From UBA2377 sp964429385 (lineage in GTDB: Bacteria > Verrucomicrobiota > Verrucomicrobiia > Opitutales > Opitutaceae): 24,201 bases of DNA. The stretch is taken from positions 1 to 24,201 of the forward strand of contig CAYSBR010000050.1 of the NCBI GenBank assembly GCA_964429385.1. Reading direction: 5' to 3'. Positions 7,004-13,297 of the stretch are shown here, in pieces. The position numbers were made by a program, and so were the translations under genes. Under the pieces are notes generated by a model that worked only from the letters and a program-made list of their open reading frames with translations, made no database searches and was not told the DNA's origin. Numbering within the stretch: the stretch's first letter is position 1; each line of letters starts with the position of its first letter.

Positions 7004-8803
7004 ATGAGTGCCGAATCCGCCGCCTCGTCCAACGCCCCCCACGATTTCATCCGCGATATCGTCGCCCAGCACGTTGCTGCGCGGCGCTATCCCGCGATCA
7101 TCACCCGCTTCCCCCCCGAGCCCAACGGCTACCTGCATCTGGGACACGCCCGTTCCATCTGCCTGAATTTCGGCATCGCCCTGGAAAACAACGGTCGTTG
7201 TCACCTGCGCTTCGACGACACCAACCCGGTGAAGGAGGATGTCGAATACGTCGAATCCATCACCCGCGACGTGCGCTGGCTGATCGCGGGCTGGGCCGAC
7301 CACTGCCTCGGCTTCAAGCCGAAGGGGGCGATCCCCGCGCGTCAATCGGCGGATGGACGGGATGACTTTCATCTCACCTCCGCCGATCCATCGGCCATCA
7401 GTCATCCGTCACCCGCCACCCCGGTCGAGCCATTCTTCGCCTCCGACTACTTCGACGCCCTTTATGATTACGCCCTCACCTTGATCCGCAAAGGCAAGGC
7501 CTACGTCTGCGACCTCTCGCCGAAGGAAACAGACGAATACCGCGGAGCGCCCGATCAGCCCGGCAAGGACAGCCCCTGGCGCAACCGCAGCATCGAGGAA
7601 AACCTCGATCTGTTCCAGCGCATGCGCGCCGGGGAGTTTCCCGATGGCGCGCGTTCCCTCCGCGCCAAAATCGACATGACCGCGCCCAATGTCTGGCTGC
7701 GCGATCCCCTCCTCTACCGCATCCGCCATGTGGCTCATCATCACGCCGGCAACCGGTGGTGCCTCTACCCGCTCTACGACTTCGCCCACTGCCTGAGCGA
7801 CTACATCGAAGGGATCACCCACAGCCTTTGCTCGCTGGAATTCGTCCCGCACCGGGCGCTTTACGACTGGATTCTGGAGAATCTCGATCTGCCCCGCCCC
7901 CGGCCGCACCAATACGAATTCGCCAAGCTCCTCCCCACCTACACCCTGCTGAGCAAGCGCAACCTCCTGCGCCTCGTGCAGGAGAAGATCGTCGCCGGCT
8001 GGGATGATCCGCGCCTCCCCACGCTCGCCGGCCTGCGCCGGCGCGGCGTACCCGCCGCCGCCCTCCGCCGCTTCGTCATCGGCACCGGCATCACCACCTA
8101 CGACGGGATCACCGACATTGCCCTCTTTGAGCACACATTGCGCGAGGATCTCAACGCCGCCGCCCAGCGCCGCCTCGCCGTGCTCAAGCCCCTCAGAATC
8201 GTCCTCACCAATCTCGCCCCCGACGAAGTCATCCCCTGCGAAGCGACCAACAACCCGCAGGACGAAAACCCGACCACCCGCCGGATCGCCCTCACCCGCG
8301 AGGTCTTCATCGAAGCCGACGATTTTGCCGAAGTGCCGCCACCGAAGTATTTCCGGCTCAAACCCGGCGGCGAAGTCCGGCTCAAATACGCCTGCATCAT
8401 CAAGTGCGATGAAATCGTGAAGGATGCTTCGGGCGCCATCACCGAAATCCGCTGCACCGCCGATCTCACCACCCGCCGCGGCGAACCCAACTCCGACCGC
8501 AAGGTCAAGGGCACCATCCATTGGGTCAGCGCCACGCAGTGCCTCACCGCCGAAGTCCGGCTCTACGATCGTTTGTTCACCGTGCCGGAGCCGGCTGCGG
8601 CAGAGGATTTTATCCAGACCATCAATCCCCATTCGCTCGAAACCGTGAGCGCCAGGCTGGAGCCTTCCCTCGCTGAAGCCACCCCCGCCGACCGCTTCCA
8701 GTTCGAACGCCTCGGCTACTTCACACCCGATTCTCAGGACAGCACCGCCGGCCACCCTGTTTTTAATCGGACCATCACCCTCAAGGATACTTGGGCGAAA
8801 TAA
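7004..8803 (+). CDS. glnS: Glutamine--tRNA ligase
   Basis: GlnRS charges tRNA-Gln directly with glutamine in the cytoplasm. The 599-residue sequence follows the E. coli enzyme along its length. The class I HIGH motif is HLGH at residues 45-48 in PPEPNGYLHLGHARS, followed by FDDTNPVKEDVEYVESI. LSKR replaces KMSKS in YTLLSKRNL, and GWDDPRLPTLAGLRRRG also matches. The C-terminal beta-barrel anticodon domain contains KVKGTIHWVS, RLYDRLFTVP and ending FNRTITLKDTWAK. A stretch of about 40 residues (roughly 102-144) lies between the early Rossmann segment and FFASDYFDALYDYA, where the E. coli protein has only a few residues. The matching DNA contains inverted repeats. GlnRS is absent from many bacteria, which use GltX plus GatCAB; its presence here implies that the neighbouring gltX is the discriminating form. 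Confidence 0.96.
   Translation: MSAESAASSNAPHDFIRDIVAQHVAARRYPAIITRFPPEPNGYLHLGHARSICLNFGIALENNGRCHLRFDDTNPVKEDVEYVESITRDVRWLIAGWADHCLGFKPKGAIPARQSADGRDDFHLTSADPSAISHPSPATPVEPFFASDYFDALYDYALTLIRKGKAYVCDLSPKETDEYRGAPDQPGKDSPWRNRSIEENLDLFQRMRAGEFPDGARSLRAKIDMTAPNVWLRDPLLYRIRHVAHHHAGNRWCLYPLYDFAHCLSDYIEGITHSLCSLEFVPHRALYDWILENLDLPRPRPHQYEFAKLLPTYTLLSKRNLLRLVQEKIVAGWDDPRLPTLAGLRRRGVPAAALRRFVIGTGITTYDGITDIALFEHTLREDLNAAAQRRLAVLKPLRIVLTNLAPDEVIPCEATNNPQDENPTTRRIALTREVFIEADDFAEVPPPKYFRLKPGGEVRLKYACIIKCDEIVKDASGAITEIRCTADLTTRRGEPNSDRKVKGTIHWVSATQCLTAEVRLYDRLFTVPEPAAAEDFIQTINPHSLETVSARLEPSLAEATPADRFQFERLGYFTPDSQDSTAGHPVFNRTITLKDTWAK
7345..7417 (+). repeat. Palindromic segment inside glnS coding for the GlnRS insertion
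   Basis: Within the extra part of glnS, ATCGGCGGA (7345-7353) is the exact inverse of TCCGCCGAT (7379-7387). The longer arms 7348-7366 and 7401-7417 are also inverted copies with two small gaps. A further short hairpin CCGAT-cc-ATCGG lies at 7383-7394. The segment stays in frame. I saw no second copy in this window. Confidence 0.5.
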
Positions 8804-8822
8804 AAATCGGCCAATCTCACTG

Positions 8823-8860
8823 GCGGCCACTCAAAGTGGCCGCATTTCTCATTTCCTTTT
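8823..8860 (+). terminator. Rho-independent terminator of glnS
   Basis: A perfect 9-bp stem, GCGGCCACT (8823-8831) and AGTGGCCGC (8835-8843), has a three-base loop and is followed by a T-rich stretch ending in TTTTT (8857-8861). It starts 19 bases after the glnS stop. A second inverted repeat, TTCCCGC/GCGGGAA (8860-8866 and 8873-8879), follows directly. These hairpins fill most of the gap between convergent glnS and gltX. Confidence 0.8.
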
Positions 8861-8953
8861 TCCCGCTCTGCCGCGGGAAGACCGATCACAGGAATATCAG
8901 GACCAGACAAAAGCGGACACACTTACCAGCGTGTGCTCAGCTCGTCCCTCTGT

Positions 8954-10345
8954 TCAGGCTGTCACCGCAAATTTTTGCAGCCGCGCCTGCACCCGCTCTT
9001 TCCCCAGCACGCGGAAAATGGCGGTGATGCTCGGACCGGCATTGGTGCCGGTCACCGCGAGGCGGGCAACGGCCTGGTAGTCGCCGAAGCCGAGCCCCTT
9101 GCTTTCGGCCAAAGTCTTGAGGCCCGCCTCGATGGCGGCATCCGTGGAAAAATCCAGCATCGGCACCGCCTCGATCAGTTCGGCCAACCGCGCCTGCGGA
9201 TCGCCCTTGCCCATGACCTTGGCCTTCACCTTGTCATCCACCGGATAGTCCTCGGTGAAGAAATAAACGGTGTAGGCGGCAAGTTCATCCACCGATTTGA
9301 TCTTCGGCTGGGCCAGCAGCATGATTTCGCGGAAGTAGGCCTCATCAGCCATGACCGTGGCGCCATTGTCCTGCGTCGCGAAAAACGTCTTCGCCAGCGC
9401 GAGAAATTTGTCGGCGGGCTGCTCCAACAGGTAGGTCATGTTGAGGTGCGCGAGCTTCCGCGCGTCGAACTTGGCATTGCTCTGATTCACCCCGGGCAGA
9501 TCGAAGAGGCGGATGATTTCGGCAATGCTTAGCTTCTCGCGGTCATCGCCGGGATTCCAGCCGAGCAGGGACAGGTAATTCACCAGCGCCTCCGGCAGGA
9601 AGTGCCGCTGCTGATATTCCTCAATGAGCGCCCCCTTGTCGCGTTTCGACATCTTCCCCTGCCCCATCTCGGGGGATTTCAGGATGAGCGGGATATGCGC
9701 AAACACCGGCGGCTCCACGCCAAAACCCTCATACAGCCGCACATGCTTGCTGGTGTTGGACAGGTGGTCCTCGCCGCGGATGACGTGGGAAATTTTCATC
9801 TCGATGTCGTCCACCACATTCACGAAGTGAAACACCGGGTTGCCGTCGGAGCGGAAGATCACGAAGTCCTCATCCTCCTGCCGCTCGACCCGCCCCCGGA
9901 TGCGATCCTCAATCACCACCGGGGCGGTCTTCACCTTCTCCACCTCCTTTTTACGGTGGTCGTCAAACACGTTGTAGCGTTCGCCCAGCAGCTTGAACCA
10001 AATCGCACCGTCCTTCTCGTAGGCGCGGCCGGACGCGATCAGCTGCTGTTTGTAACGCTGGTAAATGTCGCCCCGCTGGCTTTGCAGATAGGGTCCGAAC
10101 TCGCCGCCACCATTGCGACGAAACTGCGGGCCCTCGTTCCAGTCCATCCCCAGCCAATCGAGGCTCTCGTAGATGAGCTTCAGGAACTGCTCGCTGTTGC
10201 GCTCCTTATCCGTGTCCTCGATGCGCAGGACAAAAACGCCACCGGTATGCCGGGCGTAAAGCCAGTTGAACAACGCCGTGCGGGCGCTGCCGATGTGGAA
10301 AAAACCGGTGGGACTGGGAGCAAAACGGACGCGAACCTGGGACAT
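8954..10345 (-). CDS. gltX: Glutamate--tRNA ligase
   Basis: GluRS attaches glutamate to tRNA-Glu. The 463-residue product starts MSQVRVRFAPSPTGFFHIGS, with the class I HIGH-type motif HIGS at about residues 17-20, followed by ARTALFNWLYA and VLRIEDTDKERN. It then has FHFVNVVDDIEMKISHVIRGEDHLSNTSKH and the KMSKS-type motif KMSKRDKGA. A helical anticodon-binding domain makes up the C-terminal third. ATG 10345 was chosen because the reading back to 10444 adds only non-conserved residues and overlaps the divergent M14 gene. The start is 58 bases from that divergent gene, so the two probably have back-to-back promoters. Together with glnS it gives separate charging of Glu and Gln tRNAs. Confidence 0.96.
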   Translation of the reverse strand: MSQVRVRFAPSPTGFFHIGSARTALFNWLYARHTGGVFVLRIEDTDKERNSEQFLKLIYESLDWLGMDWNEGPQFRRNGGGEFGPYLQSQRGDIYQRYKQQLIASGRAYEKDGAIWFKLLGERYNVFDDHRKKEVEKVKTAPVVIEDRIRGRVERQEDEDFVIFRSDGNPVFHFVNVVDDIEMKISHVIRGEDHLSNTSKHVRLYEGFGVEPPVFAHIPLILKSPEMGQGKMSKRDKGALIEEYQQRHFLPEALVNYLSLLGWNPGDDREKLSIAEIIRLFDLPGVNQSNAKFDARKLAHLNMTYLLEQPADKFLALAKTFFATQDNGATVMADEAYFREIMLLAQPKIKSVDELAAYTVYFFTEDYPVDDKVKAKVMGKGDPQARLAELIEAVPMLDFSTDAAIEAGLKTLAESKGLGFGDYQAVARLAVTGTNAGPSITAIFRVLGKERVQARLQKFAVTA

Positions 10346-10403
10346 GGTGTGGAAAAAGGATTGTGACTTGTGAATCGCTGGAGCGGCCAGCAAGAACCAT
10401 CCC

Positions 10404-11162
10404 GTGAACCCTGTCAAAGCCCCCCTCGATCCACTGGTGCTCACAGCGCAATTCGAGCACGCCGGCCATGCCGCCGGTTTCCGGGTGGAACGCTACGGCG
10501 AGATCGCCGGCTGCCCCTTGCTCGCCCTCACCCGCCGCACCCCCGGCCCTCGTCCACGCCTCTACCTCTCCGCCGGCATGCACGGGGACGAACCCGCCGC
10601 ACCGCTCGCCCTCCTCGAATTGCTCGCTGCCGGCCGGCTCGACGATCGCGCGAACTGGTTTCTCTGTCCGCTGCTCAACCCCACCGGCCATGCCCGGGGC
10701 ACACGGGAAAATCACGATGGACTGGATCTGAACCGCGACTATCAGGATTTACAGGCGGCCGAAACCCGCGCCCACATCGCATGGTTGCAACGCCAGCCGC
10801 GCTTCGATCTCACATTCTGCCTGCACGAAGACTGGGAGTCCCAGGGATTCTACCTTTATGAACTCAACCCGGACGACCGCCCCAGCCTCGCCGGGCCGAT
10901 GATCGAGGCCGTCGCCGCGGATTGTCCGATCGAGTCTGCCGCCATCATTGATGGCCGTGAATCCGCCGCCCCCGGCATCATTCGTCCCGTCAACGATCCG
11001 CTGCTGCGCGCCCACTGGCCGGAAGCCATCTATCTGCGACACCATCACACCACGCTCAGCTACACCTTGGAGTCCCCCTCCGCCCTCCCGTTGGCCCGGC
11101 GCATCCATGCGCTCCGCACCGCGATCGAAGCCGCACTCACCCACCGGGCACAAATTGGCTGA
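10404..11162 (+). CDS. M14-family zinc carboxypeptidase / succinylglutamate desuccinylase-like protein
   Basis: The 252-residue protein has the metal-binding set of M14 enzymes. HGDE supplies H60 and E63 (SAGMHGDEPAAPLALLE). An NRDY motif at about 110-113 fits the substrate-binding NR pair. H141 in CLHEDWE would be the third zinc ligand, and E223 in YTLESPS the likely catalytic glutamate. There is no signal peptide, so it probably works in the cytoplasm on a small acylated amino acid or peptide. The exact substrate cannot be read from sequence; desuccinylase, aspartoacylase or murein-peptide amidase (MpaA-like) roles are all possible. The start is GTG at 10404, with no strong ribosome-binding site. 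It diverges from gltX, and its last 26 bases overlap the 3' end of the convergent pseudouridine synthase gene. Confidence 0.82.
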   Translation: MNPVKAPLDPLVLTAQFEHAGHAAGFRVERYGEIAGCPLLALTRRTPGPRPRLYLSAGMHGDEPAAPLALLELLAAGRLDDRANWFLCPLLNPTGHARGTRENHDGLDLNRDYQDLQAAETRAHIAWLQRQPRFDLTFCLHEDWESQGFYLYELNPDDRPSLAGPMIEAVAADCPIESAAIIDGRESAAPGIIRPVNDPLLRAHWPEAIYLRHHHTTLSYTLESPSALPLARRIHALRTAIEAALTHRAQIG

Positions 11163-11964
11163 TCCCCCGGCCGGTGCAGAACGCCTGCATATCGGTAGCC
11201 AGCGGTGCCTGAAAAATCCAGTCCAGCCCCGCCGGATTCAGATCGATCTCCGCACAGTGCAACGCCTGTCGCGGCAGCAACAGTTTTTCCGCCAGTGCAT
11301 CGCTCCATCCCCGGTCAATGAAATCCAGGTAGAGCCGGTCATCCGGGCCGTAGATTTTATCACCCACCAACGGATGCCCCAGCCAATGCGCGTGCACCCG
11401 AATCTGATGCTTTCGGCCGGTCTCCGTCACCACCCTCGCCAGGGTAAAGCCACCGCCCGCACCGACCGGTGCGAAATGCGTGACCGCCGGTTTTCCCTCC
11501 GCACAGACGGCCGATTTGATGAACACCGGACTCGCCACATCATCACCCAGCGGTTGGTTCACCACCACCGGCCCGGGCAACGCGCCGGTCAGAATCGCCA
11601 GATAGGCCTTGCCCACCCGGCGGTTCATCAACGCCGTCTGCAAACGGCTCGCCATGGCGGCATCCTTCGTCAGGACCACGACCCCGCTGGTCTCCCGATC
11701 GAGCCGGAAAACCAGATGCACCACAGGCAGCGCCGTGTATTCGCGCACGGCCCCGACCAGGCTGGACCAAGGTCCAGCCTTTGACGGATGACAGACCACA
11801 TCGCCCGGTTTGTTGATCACGATGAGCCGTTCATCCTCATGCAGGATCCACGATTTGATCTCCTCCGGCGTGATCAGGCGCACCGTGTCCGTGCGTTGCG
11901 GTCGCGGTGGCCAGGCGCAGGCCCGCCGGGGATCAAACCCGGGGATTTTATCCGGAGCACTCAC
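11137..11964 (-). CDS. RluA-family pseudouridine synthase
   Basis: These enzymes convert uridine to pseudouridine in rRNA or tRNA. The 275-residue product contains the catalytic motif RLDRETSG at about residues 87-94 (aspartate near 89), preceded by INKPGDVVCHPS, and the later RluA signature GRKHQIRVHAHWLGHPLVGD. It has no S4 RNA-binding domain, so it resembles the RluA/RluC-like short forms, and its target base cannot be assigned. The start GTG at 11964 overlaps the SDR stop codon in a GTGA arrangement. AGCAGG lies a few bases upstream, so translation is probably coupled to the SDR gene. A longer ATG reading from 12072 would run well into the SDR gene and adds a low-complexity arginine/alanine/glycine leader, so I rejected it. 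Confidence 0.88.
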   Translation of the reverse strand: MSAPDKIPGFDPRRACAWPPRPQRTDTVRLITPEEIKSWILHEDERLIVINKPGDVVCHPSKAGPWSSLVGAVREYTALPVVHLVFRLDRETSGVVVLTKDAAMASRLQTALMNRRVGKAYLAILTGALPGPVVVNQPLGDDVASPVFIKSAVCAEGKPAVTHFAPVGAGGGFTLARVVTETGRKHQIRVHAHWLGHPLVGDKIYGPDDRLYLDFIDRGWSDALAEKLLLPRQALHCAEIDLNPAGLDWIFQAPLATDMQAFCTGRGISQFVPGG

Positions 11965-12779
11965 CGGCGCACCTGCTTGAGGCGAAACCGCGCCAGCAGC
12001 TTCGCCGCCACCCACGCGGCAAACGGCTTCGGCAGCTTGGACACCACCGCCGCGCTGAGCTTGTTCTTCCATCCCGGCACGACCTGCGCCCGGCCCGCCG
12101 CCAGCGCCCCCAGCGAGACGCGCACCACCGCCTCGCTGCTCATCCCCCAGACATCCGGCACACTGCCCTGCTGCAATCCCGCCCGGCGGAAAAACTCCGT
12201 CGCCGTGGGGCCGGGGCAGACCACGAGCGTCCGCAGCCCCGTGCCGCGCAGCTCCTCGTTCAGCGCCAGGCTCCAGTGCTGCACAAAGACCTTCGACGCT
12301 CCGTAAGCCGCCATATAGGCGGTGGGCTGGAAAGCCGCCGTCGAGGCCACCGTGAGAATCGCCCCGCCCCGGCGCTTCAATACCGGCAGCAGCCGGCCCG
12401 TGAGATCCAGCACCGCCCGCACATTCACATCCACCATTTCGAGCTGATGGGCCAGATCCGGCTCCGGAAAGTGGCCGTAACCGCCAAATCCGCTGTTATT
12501 TATCAGTAACACCCGGCCACCCGGCTCCTCTTCCGCCAGCCAGGCCAGCACGGCCGCCGCCGCTGCCGCGATCGCCCCGGCATCAGCCAGATCGCAGGGG
12601 ACATGGCGCAGATTAAGCTGAGGTGATTTCAGATCAGGTTTACGTCTGGAGAGGTTGCAAAAACGCAACGAGGGCTTAACGCTTCCCATCAGTCCGATGA
12701 ACGATTTTCCAATACCGGAAGATCCCCCCGTCACGATGACGGAGGTGAATTCAGATAGTTCTGCGCTTAGCGCGGTCAT
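11961..12779 (-). CDS. Short-chain dehydrogenase/reductase (SDR family)
   Basis: This is a NAD(P)-dependent Rossmann-fold oxidoreductase of 272 residues. The cofactor motif TGGSSGIG is at residues 17-24, and NNSGFGGYG at about 94-102 stands in for the usual NNAG. The catalytic set is S146 (TVAST), Y159 and K163 (AYGASK), and CPGPTATEFF follows the active site. The C-terminal region (about 230-272, KLPKPFAAWVAAKLLARFRLK) is basic and amphipathic and may touch membrane or a partner. The layout resembles the DltE/YdfG-like classical SDRs, whose substrates vary widely, so I do not assign one. The first 60 residues are encoded by DNA visibly less GC-rich than the rest. It is the first gene of a two-gene unit with the RluA-family synthase and diverges from hpf across 54 bases. 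Confidence 0.88.
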   Translation of the reverse strand: MTALSAELSEFTSVIVTGGSSGIGKSFIGLMGSVKPSLRFCNLSRRKPDLKSPQLNLRHVPCDLADAGAIAAAAAAVLAWLAEEEPGGRVLLINNSGFGGYGHFPEPDLAHQLEMVDVNVRAVLDLTGRLLPVLKRRGGAILTVASTAAFQPTAYMAAYGASKVFVQHWSLALNEELRGTGLRTLVVCPGPTATEFFRRAGLQQGSVPDVWGMSSEAVVRVSLGALAAGRAQVVPGWKNKLSAAVVSKLPKPFAAWVAAKLLARFRLKQVRR

Positions 12780-12833
12780 GGTTCTTCGGCTCCGGCTCTT
12801 TTTGTCAGTAACCCAAAAACCATAGGTCATATC

Positions 12834-13208
12834 ATGAACAGACAAAACAACCACGAACTGATCGTCTCCGGCATCCACCTCGACCTCACCCCCTCGCTCA
12901 AAACCTATGTGCGCGAGAAAACCGAACGATTGTTCCGCCACGAAGACCATATCATCCGCATCCGTATTGATCTGGAATTTGACTCCAAGGAATCGGTCGC
13001 CACCCGCTTCAAGGCCAAGGGTCAGATCGAGATCAACGGCCCGGATATGAATGCCACGGTCTCCGCCGACGAATGCCACAAGGCCGTCGCTCTCCTTATC
13101 AACAAACTCGATCGCATGCTCGCCAAGCGGCACTACCTGAAAAAGTCCAAGCGCAACCACCCGCATGCCATCGAGTTTGCCGACGTGGTCCTGCCGAAGG
13201 TCGGCTGA
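12834..13208 (+). CDS. hpf: Ribosome hibernation-promoting factor / RaiA (short form)
   Basis: The 124-residue protein matches the HPF/YfiA fold. It has an N-terminal strand (HELIVSGIHLDLTPSLKTYVREKTERLFRH as the first beta-alpha unit), then IIRIRIDLEFDS and FKAKGQIEINGPDMNATVSADECHKAVALLINKLDRML, ending in a basic tail (KRHYLKKSKRNHPHA). Family members bind the 30S decoding region in stationary phase and either dimerise or silence ribosomes. The C-terminal dimerisation domain of the long form is missing, so it belongs to the short class. The gene has its own strong terminator 27 bases after the stop, which implies a single-gene transcript. No sigma-54 gene, the common partner of hpf in Proteobacteria, is nearby. 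Confidence 0.9.
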   Translation: MNRQNNHELIVSGIHLDLTPSLKTYVREKTERLFRHEDHIIRIRIDLEFDSKESVATRFKAKGQIEINGPDMNATVSADECHKAVALLINKLDRMLAKRHYLKKSKRNHPHAIEFADVVLPKVG

Positions 13209-13235
13209 CCTTCCTTACGTCACGTTCCGTCTGAG

Positions 13236-13262
13236 AAAACCCGCCACCCCGGCGGGTTTTCT
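13236..13262 (+). terminator. Rho-independent terminator of hpf
   Basis: A perfect 10-bp stem, AAAACCCGCC (13236-13245) and GGCGGGTTTT (13251-13260), encloses a five-base loop and ends in TTTTC. The palindromic A/T ends could also let it work on the opposite strand. Confidence 0.9.
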
Positions 13263-13297
13263 TGCGTTCCGACAGGCCGCCTGCCCGCATCAGCCCT

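Noticed and set aside
7409..8830. Open frame of 473 codons on the minus strand opposite glnS
   Set aside because: Shadow of glnS; no motif, and it runs through the glnS terminator region.
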